The notes beneath the pieces were generated by a model. That model worked only from the letters and a program-made list of their open reading frames with translations. It was not told the DNA's origin and did not search any database. A program made the translations under genes and the position numbers. Below are positions 17,954 to 26,961 of a stretch of DNA of 64,000 bases, in pieces. The stretch covers positions 62,001 to 126,000 of the forward strand of contig NZ_QWEY01000003.1 of the NCBI RefSeq assembly GCF_003443995.1, read 5' to 3'. This DNA is from Pseudotabrizicola alkalilacus. Lineage in GTDB: Bacteria > Pseudomonadota > Alphaproteobacteria > Rhodobacterales > Rhodobacteraceae. The number at the start of each line of letters is the position of its first letter. Within the stretch, counting starts at the first letter, position 1.

Positions 17954-20152
17954 CTATGCGAGATCGCGCAAGAATGCTTCCAGCGCGCGGGCGTCGATCG
18001 GTTTCATCATCACCTCCACGCCCTCGGCCTGCGCCTGGGCCTGCACCTCGGGGCTGCGGTTGGCGGTGACCAGACGGGCGGGCACATCGCCATGCAGCTG
18101 GCGCAGGGTGCGGATAAACTCGACCCCGGTCATGCCATCGCCCAGCTGATGATCGACCAGAAAGAAATCCGGCAGGATGCCCAACTCGTCGATCAGCGCC
18201 AGAGCCGCCTCGCCGCTGTCGGCGTCCAGCACCGACAGACCCCATTTTTCCAGCAAGAGCACCATGGCGCGGCACAGGTCCGGGTCATTTTCCACCAGAA
18301 AGCCGATCTTGCCCTGCAGGCGCATCCTTGGCCGGGGGGCCGCAGGCACTTGCACAGGCAGGGCATCGCTTGCAGTGACCGATGGCAGTTGCAGCATGAA
18401 ACAGGTGCCCCGCCCGAGCCGGGACGACAGCCCCAGCGGGTGCCCCAGCAGCGCACAGGCGCGTTCCACAATCGCCAGCCCCAGCCCCATGCCCTCACTG
18501 GCCGAGGCACGGGCGTTGAGCCGGTGAAACTCCTTGAAGATATTGTCCTGTTCTTCCTCGGGGATGCCGGGGCCGGTGTCCCAGACCTCCAGCCTTATCA
18601 TGCCGCTCCGCTTGCGCGCCGCCACCACGACGCGGCCGCGCATCGTGTAGCGGATCGCATTGCCGATCAGGTTTTGCAGAATGCGGCGCAGATAGGCCGG
18701 GTCGGTCATCACCACCGCATCCGACAGCCGCACCGTCAGCCGCAGCCCCTTGGCGGCGGCGATGGCGGTGAACTCCGCCGCCAGCTGCGCCAGAATCGGG
18801 TGCAGGGCCACCTGCCCCACCGACACCGCCGCACGACCCGATTCCAGTTTGGAGATGTCGAGCAGCGCATCCAGAATCCCCTCGACCGAAACCAGCGCAT
18901 TCTGCGCTTTTTCCAGCGCCTCTACCGCCTCTGGCGGCACGCCTTCGCCGCCGATGCTGGCGATGAACAGCTTGGCTGCCGACAAGGGCTGCAGCAGGTC
19001 ATGGCTGGCCGCCGCCACAAAGCGTGACCGGCTGGCATTGGCGCGCTCGGCATGCGCGAGGGCATCCTCCAGCTCCAGCGTGCGGTCCATCACGCGGGCT
19101 TCGAGCGTTTCATTGGCGCGGCTCAGCGCCTCGATTGCCGCGCGCTCGGCGGTGACATCGGTAAAGCTCATCACAAAGCCACCGTCGGGCATTTCCTGTG
19201 CAAACACCGCCAATATCAGATCATCGCCGCGCCGCACCTCGAACGACAGCGGGCTGCGGCCCTGGTCTGCATTGACCCAGGATTCCAGCTGCGCATCGGT
19301 CATGCCGTCGGACAGGGTGATTTCCTCACGGAACCGGGCCAGCAGATAATCAAACGAAGCCCCCACCCGGAATCGCGCCACCGGGATCGACAGCAACTGG
19401 CTCAACCTTGCATTCCACCCCACCAGCCGCGCCTGCGCATCGAAGATCGACACGCCCTGATTGATATGGTCCAGCGTAGCGCGGATCATCCGGGCCTGAT
19501 CATCCAGCAGCTTGCCGCGCTCTTGCCGTTCAGAGCGGATGATATCGGTCACATCGGTCTGCAAGATCACCGTGCCGCCATCCGCCGTGCGGTGCTCAGA
19601 GACCTGCACCCAGCGGTCCCAGATCATGCGGACGTTGAAGATCACATGCCGGTCCTGATGCCGTCGCTTCCGCCGGATCGCCCAATCCTCGGGTGTCTCA
19701 CGCTCCGGCAGCGCCAGAAAGCGCGAGAGGCTGACCCGATCGACATAGGCGTCAAAGCTCAGGCCGGGGCGCAGATCGTCGTGAATATCCTCCATATGCA
19801 TGCCAAAGCGCGAGTTGCACAGCACCAGCACGTCATCGGCATCAAACAGCGCAAAGCCCTCTTGAATGGTCTCGATGGCATTGGCCAGGTTTTGCCGCGC
19901 GGCCTCGGCGCTGCGGGTGGCCTCGCCCAACCGGGCGTTCGACTCGTTCAAAAGATCCAGCGCGCGTTCCAGATCGCGGGTGCGGTCGCGGACCTGATCC
20001 TCCAGCATCGCTGCGCGCTGGAACTGCGCATAGGCCGCGCCATTGTCATCCGTATCGGATTCAACCCGCCGCATCAGAACCTGCGTGATGGTCAAGAGCT
20101 TGGCCATCTGCCGCTCGGGCGGATCGGCGGGGTTGATCAGCGTGTCAATCAT
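17954..20152 (-). CDS. Hybrid histidine kinase with PAS domains and C-terminal receiver
   Basis: A 732-aa protein: an N-terminal coiled coil (about residues 15-85), PAS-7-type sensing regions (QEGFALFDADDVLVLCNSRF; NQGVSIFDAQARLVGWNARL), and a further PAS near residue 320. The dimerisation/phospho-His box is FVAAASHDLLQPL, followed by ATPase boxes LQNLIGNAIRYT, DTGPGIPEE and GMGLGLAIVE. The receiver has its Asp in DFFLVDHQLGDGMTG. No transmembrane segment is evident. It starts within the end of the FIST gene (8-bp overlap), so FIST protein and kinase are probably partners, like the NosP-NahK pair that senses nitric oxide. Confidence 0.88.
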   Translation of the reverse strand: MIDTLINPADPPERQMAKLLTITQVLMRRVESDTDDNGAAYAQFQRAAMLEDQVRDRTRDLERALDLLNESNARLGEATRSAEAARQNLANAIETIQEGFALFDADDVLVLCNSRFGMHMEDIHDDLRPGLSFDAYVDRVSLSRFLALPERETPEDWAIRRKRRHQDRHVIFNVRMIWDRWVQVSEHRTADGGTVILQTDVTDIIRSERQERGKLLDDQARMIRATLDHINQGVSIFDAQARLVGWNARLSQLLSIPVARFRVGASFDYLLARFREEITLSDGMTDAQLESWVNADQGRSPLSFEVRRGDDLILAVFAQEMPDGGFVMSFTDVTAERAAIEALSRANETLEARVMDRTLELEDALAHAERANASRSRFVAAASHDLLQPLSAAKLFIASIGGEGVPPEAVEALEKAQNALVSVEGILDALLDISKLESGRAAVSVGQVALHPILAQLAAEFTAIAAAKGLRLTVRLSDAVVMTDPAYLRRILQNLIGNAIRYTMRGRVVVAARKRSGMIRLEVWDTGPGIPEEEQDNIFKEFHRLNARASASEGMGLGLAIVERACALLGHPLGLSSRLGRGTCFMLQLPSVTASDALPVQVPAAPRPRMRLQGKIGFLVENDPDLCRAMVLLLEKWGLSVLDADSGEAALALIDELGILPDFFLVDHQLGDGMTGVEFIRTLRQLHGDVPARLVTANRSPEVQAQAQAEGVEVMMKPIDARALEAFLRDLA

Positions 20153-21365
20153 GAGGGTTCTGGCATGAGGGTTCCGGCATGGCCCCATCCGGCGGATAGA
20201 TCGCCACCCCGGTCATGGTCTGGTTCACATGCATCGAATTCCACTGCTCGCCATAGGTGGAAAAGCCCACGACGTTATGATCGCGCAAAACCGTGGAAAT
20301 CGCGCCCGACATCTGCTTCTCCAAAGCCTCCATCCGGCGCAGAATACAGTCGCAGGCCAGAATGGCGGCGGGCGGACCGTGGTCGGACAGGCGCGACAGC
20401 TCACGGTCCAGATGCGCCACCATGTCCTGCGGCTCGGCCAGGGTCAGCACCAGCCCCTCGTCGATGGCCGAGAAAAACACCAGATCGCCATTGGCATCCA
20501 TCCGCTGGATCGCGCGCACATGATGTCGCCCGCCCACCCGAACCACAACCGGATGGGCGGCAAAGGTGAATGTGGTCAGCTGGCCGGGGTCTTTTCCCAA
20601 CAGCCGCGCATATTCCTGCGCTGCCGGTTCGGCATTGATCTGCCGCACGATCCGCCGGGCGGGGTCGGCCTGCGTCACCACCATGCGCCGGTCCGTCGGC
20701 ACCAGATGGTCAAGGTTGAACACTTTCACCCGGCAATCGCTGCGCACCAGCATCACAATCGCCGCATTGCTCACCGCCTGCCCCTGCCAGATCACATGGG
20801 TCTGCCCGAACCGCACCCCATCGGCCGCCGATCCGCCAAACAGCGGCACCGGGCCCAGACCGGGGGCCACGGCGGCCGCCAGATCATCCTCCAGCGTTGA
20901 CAGCCCGTCGACCATCATGAACGCGAATTCATGATCCCACCCCGGATGGTCCTGTTGCAGCCCGACACGCGCGCGGATCAGCTGACCGATCAGATCCTGC
21001 GCTTCGATCCGGGTGAGATCCGGCACCAGCAGGCAGTCAGTGCGGAAATGCGCGGCCGGAAAACCGACGGCAACAATCTCGCCTTCGGTATAGCCATTGC
21101 GCGAGATTTCCCCCGCCGTGGTGCAGCCGATCACCAGATCGGGCGGAAAATACTGGCCCAGATCGGCACAAAACTGCGCCAGATCAGCCTCGGGCGAGAC
21201 AAACAGCACCACGCGCGAAAACGGCCCGTCGCCAAGCGACTCAGACAGGCGCGCTGCCGCATCCGAGGCGGTAGCGCAAACTGAAGCGGTGACCAGAATC
21301 CCGGCAGGTGCCACCTGTGGCGAAAGCCCCGGCAACCCGCCGTCTATGCCACAAGCGTCATCCAT
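20145..21365 (-). CDS. FIST-domain sensor protein (NosP-like)
   Basis: A 406-aa cytoplasmic protein with FIST_N (about residues 40-235, including VIGCTTAGEISRNGYTEGEI and LFGGSAADG) followed by FIST_C (about 240-385). FIST proteins bind small ligands; the NosP subgroup binds heme and nitric oxide and controls a partner kinase. The partner is encoded immediately downstream with an 8-bp overlap. Whether the heme-ligating residue is present cannot be judged by reading. It lies 71 bp downstream of the LuxR-type regulator gene. Confidence 0.85.
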   Translation of the reverse strand: MDDACGIDGGLPGLSPQVAPAGILVTASVCATASDAAARLSESLGDGPFSRVVLFVSPEADLAQFCADLGQYFPPDLVIGCTTAGEISRNGYTEGEIVAVGFPAAHFRTDCLLVPDLTRIEAQDLIGQLIRARVGLQQDHPGWDHEFAFMMVDGLSTLEDDLAAAVAPGLGPVPLFGGSAADGVRFGQTHVIWQGQAVSNAAIVMLVRSDCRVKVFNLDHLVPTDRRMVVTQADPARRIVRQINAEPAAQEYARLLGKDPGQLTTFTFAAHPVVVRVGGRHHVRAIQRMDANGDLVFFSAIDEGLVLTLAEPQDMVAHLDRELSRLSDHGPPAAILACDCILRRMEALEKQMSGAISTVLRDHNVVGFSTYGEQWNSMHVNQTMTGVAIYPPDGAMPEPSCQNPHD

Positions 21366-21436
21366 TCACCGTTCCCCCATGCCCGCAGGCTAGGCCCTGC
21401 CCCCGGCTTCGGCAAGCGGTTCCATCGCCCCCCCGT

Positions 21437-22153
21437 TCAGTCGCCCTCCGGCATCAGGCTGTCAAAACTGGCCCCGCGCGCGATCAGCACCGCCTGCGTG
21501 CGGCTTTGTACCCCCAGTTTGCGCATGATCGCCGTCACATGCGCCTTGACCGTGGTTTCGGCAATCGTCAGCTCCCATGCGATCTGCTTGTTCAGCTTGC
21601 CCTCGCAGATCAGCTGCAAGATCCGGGCCTGCTGCCGGGTCAGCAGCGACAGACGCGCCACCGCCTCCTCGCGTTGGCTGGCGGGCGCTTTCGGGTCATT
21701 CTGCGGCACATAACCATCGGGGTGATAGGCCTGCCCCTGCCGGATCGCCTCGAACGCGGCGCGGAACACCTCGCGGTGCGAATGCTTTGGCACAAAGCCC
21801 GATGCCCCGGCGCGGAGCGCGGCACTGACCACCCGGTTGTCGGCCAGCGACGACACCACCACCACAGGCACCGCCCCCACCACCGATTTCAGCCGGATCA
21901 GCCCGTCAAGACCGTCCACATCGGGCAGGTTCAGATCCAGCACCACCACATCCGGCATCGGCGCGCGGTCCAGCCGGGCAATTGCGGTTTCCAGCCGGTC
22001 AGCGGTCTCAATCCTTGTGATCCCCGCCACCGCCTTGAGCGTCATCGACAACGCGTCGCAAAACAGCGGATGGTCATCCACCACCAGCGCCGATGTCAGG
22101 CTGCGCGGCGGATCGGTCTGTGGCAAGGGAAAGGGCATGGTATGCACAGTCAT
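21437..22153 (-). CDS. LuxR/NarL-type response regulator
   Basis: A 238-aa protein. The receiver domain has the acidic pair and phospho-Asp (VVDDHPLFCDAL; DVVVLDLNLPDVDG) and the conserved Lys (GFVPKHS). The C-terminal LuxR helix-turn-helix reads LTRQQARILQLICEGKLNKQ and ETTVKAHVTAIMRKLGV. It probably receives phosphate from the hybrid kinase encoded downstream. Targets are not shown, but the coxGSLM operon is next in line on the same strand. Confidence 0.92.
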   Translation of the reverse strand: MTVHTMPFPLPQTDPPRSLTSALVVDDHPLFCDALSMTLKAVAGITRIETADRLETAIARLDRAPMPDVVVLDLNLPDVDGLDGLIRLKSVVGAVPVVVVSSLADNRVVSAALRAGASGFVPKHSHREVFRAAFEAIRQGQAYHPDGYVPQNDPKAPASQREEAVARLSLLTRQQARILQLICEGKLNKQIAWELTIAETTVKAHVTAIMRKLGVQSRTQAVLIARGASFDSLMPEGD

Positions 22154-22310
22154 GGCTCACCTGAGGCTGCTTTTGCAGAGGGTAACAGGCGCAATCCTGA
22201 CAGCATAGCCCGCCTAAAGTCCTATCCCGGCAATGTTATGGCGGGGGACTGGAGCCTGGACAGCACATGCGCTAAAACACCCGCAAGACAAGGCAAAAAG
22301 GACGCTGCCC

Positions 22311-22784
22311 ATGCCCCCGATCTCCCGCCGTGCTGCGTTGTCACTGGGCCTTGCGCTTGTGCTCTCTGCCTGTGGCGGGCGGGGCGACCGGAATCTTGTG
22401 GCGGGCGGCGGCGGTTTGCATCCGGGCGAGACTCCCGAGCTGCGTTCATTGATCGTCAGATATGCCCGTGAATATGATGTGCCAGTCAGCCTGGTGCACC
22501 GGGTGGTGCAGCGCGAATCCGGCTACAACCCCCGTGCCCGCAACGGGCAGTATATGGGGCTGATGCAGATCGCGCCGCAGACTGCGCGTACCATGGGCTT
22601 TCGCGGGCATCCCTCTGACCTGCTCGATGCCGAAACCAACCTGCGCTACGCAGTCAAATACCTGCGTGGCGCGTGGATGGTGTCAAACGGCAGCCACGAC
22701 CGGGCGGTGATGTGGTACTCCAAGGGATATTATTACGAGGCCAAGCGGCGCGGGTTGCTGGCGGCCACCGGCTTGCGCAGCTGA
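22311..22784 (+). CDS. Lytic transglycosylase lipoprotein (SLT domain)
   Basis: A 157-aa protein starting at ATG 22311, with a lipoprotein signal sequence ending in the lipobox LVLSAC. The SLT domain carries the catalytic Glu in VVQRESGYNP, then GLMQIAPQTARTMGF and NLRYAVKYLRGA. It cleaves peptidoglycan glycan strands in the periplasm. The short length means only the catalytic domain is present. The ORF could be extended upstream by 26 codons, but the lipoprotein signal fixes the start. Ten bases precede the next gene. Confidence 0.9.
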   Translation: MPPISRRAALSLGLALVLSACGGRGDRNLVAGGGGLHPGETPELRSLIVRYAREYDVPVSLVHRVVQRESGYNPRARNGQYMGLMQIAPQTARTMGFRGHPSDLLDAETNLRYAVKYLRGAWMVSNGSHDRAVMWYSKGYYYEAKRRGLLAATGLRS

Positions 22785-22794
22785 TCCCACAGGC

Positions 22795-23841
22795 ATGGAC
22801 GGCAACACCCCCCTTCGCCCGGCGCAGACGATTCCCGATCTGGTCGCCGATGGCCTGACGCTGGCCGAGGATACGCCGGTTCTTACCCGTGTGGCGCAGG
22901 ATTTCCGCCTGCGCCTGACTCCGCAGATGCGCGCCGCGTCGCAACTGTCCGAAGGCATCGCCCGGCAGTTCGTGCCCACAGCGGCAGAGCTGATTGAGCG
23001 CCCCGAGGACAGGTTTGACCCGATCGGCGATGACACCCACGCCCCGGTGCCGGGGCTGACCCATCGCTACCCCGACCGGGTGATCTTGCATGTCACCAAG
23101 ACCTGCGAGGTCTATTGCCGCTTTTGCTTTCGCCGCGAAACCGTTGGCGACACAGGACATTTGCCACCCGACCAGCTGGAGGCGGCGATTGCCTATATCG
23201 CCCGCACCCCCGCGATCTGGGAGGTGATCCTGACCGGCGGCGACCCTCTGGTGCTGTCGGCCCGGCGCATTGCCGATCTGGTGGCGCGGCTCGCGGCGAT
23301 CCCGCATGTCGGCGTGCTGCGCCTGCACACGCGGGTGCCGGTGGTCGCCCCCGACCGGATCACCGGGGCGCTGATCGCAGCCCTCAAGCAGCATCCCTCG
23401 GTCTGGGTGGTGGTGCACACCAACCACGCCGATGAGCTGACGGATGATGCCCGCGCCGCCTTGGCCCGGCTGGCCGATGCGGGCATCCCGCTGCTCTCAC
23501 AATCGGTGTTGTTGCGCGGCGTGAATGACAGTGCCGAGGCGCTGGAAGCCCTGTTCCGCGCCCTGATCCGGCTGCGGGTGAAGCCTTATTACCTGCACCA
23601 TTGCGATCTGGCGCGCGGGGCGGGCCATTTCCGCACGACCATCGAAGAAGGTCAGGCGATCATGGCCGCCCTGCGCGGGCGGCTGTCGGGGACGGCGCTG
23701 CCGACCTACGTGCTCGATATTCCGGGCGGCTATGGCAAAGTGCCAATCGGGCCGGAGTATCTGGCGCAAGATCCGCAGGGCTGGACCGTGACCGACCCGA
23801 ACGGCCAGCCCCATCGGTATGAAGACCCCGAGCCGCGCTGA
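22795..23841 (+). CDS. Lysine 2,3-aminomutase family radical SAM protein (EpmB/KamA-like)
   Basis: A 348-aa radical SAM, PLP-dependent enzyme. The [4Fe-4S] motif is CEVYCRFCFR (around residue 103), followed by VILTGGDPLVLS, and the PLP-binding Lys lies in LDIPGGYGKVP. The length fits EpmB, which converts alpha-lysine to beta-lysine for modification of elongation factor P; no epmA or efp is in this window, so a KamA role is not excluded. It probably shares an operon with the transglycosylase by proximity only. Confidence 0.88.
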   Translation: MDGNTPLRPAQTIPDLVADGLTLAEDTPVLTRVAQDFRLRLTPQMRAASQLSEGIARQFVPTAAELIERPEDRFDPIGDDTHAPVPGLTHRYPDRVILHVTKTCEVYCRFCFRRETVGDTGHLPPDQLEAAIAYIARTPAIWEVILTGGDPLVLSARRIADLVARLAAIPHVGVLRLHTRVPVVAPDRITGALIAALKQHPSVWVVVHTNHADELTDDARAALARLADAGIPLLSQSVLLRGVNDSAEALEALFRALIRLRVKPYYLHHCDLARGAGHFRTTIEEGQAIMAALRGRLSGTALPTYVLDIPGGYGKVPIGPEYLAQDPQGWTVTDPNGQPHRYEDPEPR

Positions 23842-23877
23842 GAGTTTGCGCGAGAAACGTCGCGCAACCCCTTGATG

Positions 23878-25059
23878 TCAGGCGACTTGTCCCGCCGCCC
23901 AGCCCGATGACCAGGCCCATTGGAAATTGTATCCTCCGAGCCAGCCGGTCACATCTACCACTTCGCCGACAAAATACAGCCCCGCCACCGCTTTGGCCTG
24001 CATCGTGCGGGCGTCGAGCGCATCCGTATCGACCCCGCCCAGCGTGACCTCGGCGGTGCGATAGCCCTCGGACCCCACCGGCATCAGCCGCCAGTTGCGC
24101 AACACCTCGGCCACCTGCTCCAGGCCTGCGTTAGACAGCGTGCCTAGCGGCCCTGCAGGCGCGATTACCGTCTCCAGATGCCGTGCCAGCCGCTCCGGCA
24201 CAAGGCCTGCCAGAGCCGTGCGCAGCGCCAGTTTCGGCCCGTCCGACCGCGCCGCGCGCAACACCGCCGCCACATCGCGGCCAAGGCTGACATCCAGCGC
24301 AATCGGCTCGCCCTCGCGCCAGTAGCTGGAGATCTGCAGAATCGCCGGGCCCGACAAGCCGCGATGGGTGAACAGCATGCCTTCGGCAAATTCGGTGCGC
24401 CCGTGCCGCACCCGGCCCTCTATCGACAGACCCGACAGCGGCTTCATCCAGACCAGCTCCTGCTCGGCAAAGGTCAGCGGCACAAGGCCGGGCCGGGTCT
24501 CCACCAGCGGCAGACCGAACTGCTCGGCCAGACGGTAGCCAAAGCCCGTCGCCCCCATTTTCGGAATCGATTTGCCCCCGGTTGCCACCACCAGCGAGTC
24601 GCAACGCAAGGTGCCACGCGGTGTCGCCACCGTGAAACCGCCCCCCGGCAGCGCCTCGACCGCGCCCACCTCACAGCCCAGCCACAGCTCGCCCCCGGCG
24701 CGCGCCAGATCGCGGGTCAGGGCATCGACGACCTGAGTCGCAGGGCCGTCGCAGAACAGCTGCCCCAGCGTTTTCTCATGCCAGGCGATTCCCCAGCCGT
24801 CCATCCGCGCAATAAAATCCCATTGGGTGAAGCGTTTGAGCGCCGACAGCGCAAAGCGCGGGTTGCGGGACAGAAAGCGGTCGGGGGCAATCTCCAGATT
24901 GGTGAAATTGCACCGCCCGCCGCCTGAGATCCGAATCTTTTCCCCCGGAGCGCGTGCGTGGTCGATCACCCGCACCCGCCGCCCGCGCTTTGCGGCTTCG
25001 ATCCCGCAAAACAGGCCCGCAGCCCCGGCCCCCAGAACAATGATATCCAGCTTTTCCAT
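23878..25059 (-). CDS. BaiN/HI0933-family NAD(P)/FAD-dependent oxidoreductase
   Basis: A 393-aa flavoprotein. It begins MEKLDIIVLGAGAAGLFCGI (dinucleotide-binding fold), then has IRISGGGRCNFTNL, the family signature, and LVVATGGKSIPKMGATGFGY. The C-terminus has the second FAD contact, GLYFVGEVVDVTGWLGGYN. The biochemical role is unknown in most bacteria. The start at 25059 is chosen because the longer frame would run through the tRNA-Gln gene. Confidence 0.88.
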   Translation of the reverse strand: MEKLDIIVLGAGAAGLFCGIEAAKRGRRVRVIDHARAPGEKIRISGGGRCNFTNLEIAPDRFLSRNPRFALSALKRFTQWDFIARMDGWGIAWHEKTLGQLFCDGPATQVVDALTRDLARAGGELWLGCEVGAVEALPGGGFTVATPRGTLRCDSLVVATGGKSIPKMGATGFGYRLAEQFGLPLVETRPGLVPLTFAEQELVWMKPLSGLSIEGRVRHGRTEFAEGMLFTHRGLSGPAILQISSYWREGEPIALDVSLGRDVAAVLRAARSDGPKLALRTALAGLVPERLARHLETVIAPAGPLGTLSNAGLEQVAEVLRNWRLMPVGSEGYRTAEVTLGGVDTDALDARTMQAKAVAGLYFVGEVVDVTGWLGGYNFQWAWSSGWAAGQVA

Positions 25060-25152
25060 GCCCGCCCCATAGCGCGCAGGGCCCCGCGCGTCCATCTTTG
25101 CATTGCGACACAAGTTGCTGCGGGCATCTTTGCATTTTTGTGATGAACCCCC

Positions 25153-25181
25153 TTGCACCCGCCAACACCCTTGGCTAAACA
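25153..25181 (+). promoter_or_regulatory. Promoter of tRNA-Gln
   Basis: TTGCAC at 25153-25158 and TAAACA at 25176-25181 are separated by 17 bp. Transcription would start about six bases before the mature tRNA. Confidence 0.6.
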
Positions 25182-25193
25182 CCGCCGCACGGT

Positions 25194-25268
25194 TGGGGCG
25201 TCGCCAAGCGGTAAGGCATCGGTTTTTGGTACCGACATACCCAGGTTCGAATCCTGGCGCCCCAGCCA
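25194..25268 (+). tRNA. tRNA-Gln (anticodon TTG)
   Basis: A 75-nt cloverleaf including an encoded CCA. The acceptor stem TGGGGCG pairs with CGCCCCA. The anticodon stem TCGGT/ACCGA closes the loop TTTTGGT, whose middle bases are TTG (glutamine, CAA codons). The T arm is CCAGG-TTCGAAT-CCTGG. Its 3' part is the integration site of the 17-kb element; the gene is left intact because the attachment repeat restores it. Confidence 0.97.
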
Positions 25269-25275
25269 ACCGCTT
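25252..25275 (+). repeat. Left attachment repeat (in tRNA-Gln)
   Basis: A 24-bp sequence starting in the T arm, covering the acceptor strand and CCA and seven bases beyond. It is identical to 42515-42538. Confidence 0.95.
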
Positions 25276-25319
25276 TTTTCCTTTATTTTCAGTCACTTAG
25301 CGGCGGTCGTCACAGGCCG

Positions 25320-25347
25320 TGTGTTACAGTTTTGTCTGTGTAACACA
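25320..25347. promoter_or_regulatory. Left integrase arm-type site candidates
   Basis: TGTGTTACAGTTTT at 25320-25333 is followed by its inverted core TGTAACACA at 25339-25347. The same 14-mer occurs at 42432-42445 next to the other attachment site, and the core also at 42419-42427. Placement inside both ends of the element fits arm-type binding sites of a tyrosine integrase. Confidence 0.55.
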
Positions 25348-25382
25348 GGGTGCATTTACCAGCACCGGGACTAGATCGAATG

Positions 25383-25411
25383 AAAAAGGGCGAAGCCGAA
25401 GCCCCGCCCTC
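25383..25411 (-). terminator. Terminator of the left-end element genes
   Basis: Read leftward, AGGGCG-GGGC, loop TTCG, GCTT-CGCCCT is followed by TTTT. It lies 25 bp past the stop codon of the gene ending at 25436 and would end leftward transcription before the tRNA. Confidence 0.75.
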
Positions 25412-25435
25412 TAATGATTCCCTTTGATGATCGGC

Positions 25436-25768
25436 TCAGGCTGAGACGCACTCAGCTTCGAACATCTTCCGTGCCGCCTCAGCATTCACGACCACAAGAA
25501 CTGGGTTCGGATAGTCTTTAAAGTGCACAGCCGCCATGGGTCCGGCAGGCGTGGTAAAGTATTCAACAAGGTAAAAATCCTTATCGTTCTCAAGTTCCTC
25601 GGTGGCATCGGCTTCCTTCCACGCATCATCCGCAGGATTGCCGAACTGCTCATACAGGAAGATGTTGAACTCTTTCCGCCGCTTCTGTGGCAGAACGACA
25701 GGGTTGGTGAACTTGGCGCGAACCATGGCGATTGCCCGAGCGGCCTCATTAGTGGTATCAAGTGTCAT
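25436..25768 (-). CDS. Uncharacterised element protein, 110 aa
   Basis: A soluble, acidic 110-aa protein, not recognised. It has a helical N-terminus (NEAARAIAMVRAKF), a basic PQKRRKEF segment, and a beta-rich C-terminal half (DFYLVEYFTTPAGPMAAVHF; PVLVVVNAEAARKMF). An AAAGGA ribosome site and a downstream terminator support expression. It is the leftmost gene of the element. No function proposed. Confidence 0.6.
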   Translation of the reverse strand: MTLDTTNEAARAIAMVRAKFTNPVVLPQKRRKEFNIFLYEQFGNPADDAWKEADATEELENDKDFYLVEYFTTPAGPMAAVHFKDYPNPVLVVVNAEAARKMFEAECVSA

Positions 25769-26077
25769 AGCGATTTTCCTTTGTGGTCATTGTTGCTACA
25801 TCGGGGCGGGCGTGCTTGTTTGGCGACGGTCTGCCCGCCCCTCTGTCAGAAGCCCCATACAGGGGCGGAAACTCGTTACTGGCTCCTGTATAGCGTTCAG
25901 CATCCCAAACTTCGGGGCGGATTCTCACGTTTTCGTGATGGCCTCCCGCGTTCTCGTTTGACTGTTTGCTGTCAAAAGCCTTTCGGCAAACCCTCTATTG
26001 AAGACGGTTCGAGAGCCTGTCGCACGACTATTTGCGAAACTTTTCGATTTCCGAAAATAATGGCAAATTGGCAACAG
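25769..26077. other. Gap without a recognisable gene
   Basis: About 310 bp inside the element. Short frames exist on both strands, but none has a ribosome site or family-like sequence. Confidence 0.5.
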
Positions 26078-26260
26078 TCACGCGGCTTCGTTTTCCTGAT
26101 TGTCCCAGTAGCAAAACAGCGGCGCGATCCCGGCTGCGATCAGCTTCATCGCGATATCGCCGCGCGGGTCCAACGATGGCTCAGGGTGCAACAGGCTTTC
26201 GACAAGAGCATCAAACGCTGTGTCGGGAATGTAGGCATAATCTGGGGGCAATGCAGGCAT
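26078..26260 (-). CDS. Small uncharacterised element protein, 60 aa
   Basis: A 60-aa acidic protein (MPALPPDYAYIPDTAFDALV start, ends CYWDNQENEAA), preceded by GAAGGAAC at a suitable distance. It has a single predicted helix-rich body with no membrane segment. Not recognised. Its orientation matches the other left-end genes. Confidence 0.5.
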   Translation of the reverse strand: MPALPPDYAYIPDTAFDALVESLLHPEPSLDPRGDIAMKLIAAGIAPLFCYWDNQENEAA

Positions 26261-26396
26261 GGCGTGTTCCTTCTGTTTGCGGTTCCCCAGATTCTAACGC
26301 GATCAGATTCGCCACGGCAAGCACAATCTTAATAATTATTGTTTATTTTCAAATAGATAAGCACTTACTTACATCTGACAGCGGCTCGACTTCCGC

Positions 26397-26888
26397 TCAG
26401 AACATGCCTTCGGTAATCATTGGGCTACCGGAAAGCGCACCGGCTTTTTCTGCCTCTTTCGCTACGCGCTGACGGGCCTTTTTCTCACGTTCCTTTTCCC
26501 GCCTGTGTGCCGTCTTTTGCTCTGGGGTCATTTTAGACAGGTCCGCTCTCACACGCGGCGGCTTGTTCCGGTCCTTCGACTCTTTCTTCATCAGCGCCCG
26601 CCGCTCATCATCGCTCAAGCCCTCTTTCAAGTGCTGACCCTGCACATAGCGCCTGACGACTCCCCCTCTCTCCGCAGCGTATTCGGCGCGATCTGCTGCA
26701 CTAGCTGCACGTCTACGTTTGCCATTCCATGCTTCATCCAGCGCGAACGAATTTTGCAGCTGATACTCCGCAAAGCCTTCTTTCCAGCCCGCCAGCGCCA
26801 CGACAAGGCCGGGGGAACGCTGGACTGGCAACGGTGCAACTTTTTCACCGTCTGGCTGGAAAACGGTCTGGTCAGATGCTATAGTCAT
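26397..26888 (-). CDS. Uncharacterised basic element protein, 163 aa
   Basis: A 163-aa protein whose C-terminal half is strongly charged and helical, with a long coiled-coil-like basic run (TPEQKTAHRREKEREKKARQ at about residues 124-143). The N-terminal part contains WKEGFAEYQLQNSFALDEAW. An AAGGAAA ribosome site is present. The composition suggests nucleic-acid or protein binding, but no family is recognised. It lies 73 bp downstream of the ribbon-helix-helix-like gene and may be co-transcribed. Confidence 0.6.
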   Translation of the reverse strand: MTIASDQTVFQPDGEKVAPLPVQRSPGLVVALAGWKEGFAEYQLQNSFALDEAWNGKRRRAASAADRAEYAAERGGVVRRYVQGQHLKEGLSDDERRALMKKESKDRNKPPRVRADLSKMTPEQKTAHRREKEREKKARQRVAKEAEKAGALSGSPMITEGMF

Positions 26889-26961
26889 ATCAAGATTTCC
26901 TTGCTGGCGCTTGGGGTCGTTTCAAGGCATCGGGTGTTGCTGCACCCGGTGCCTTATCTTT

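Noticed and set aside
25060-25296. N-terminal extension of the BaiN-like flavoprotein through the tRNA-Gln gene
   Set aside because: The extra residues (GAPGFEPGYVGTKN) are the complement of the tRNA read in frame, a well-known artefact; the real start is ATG 25059.
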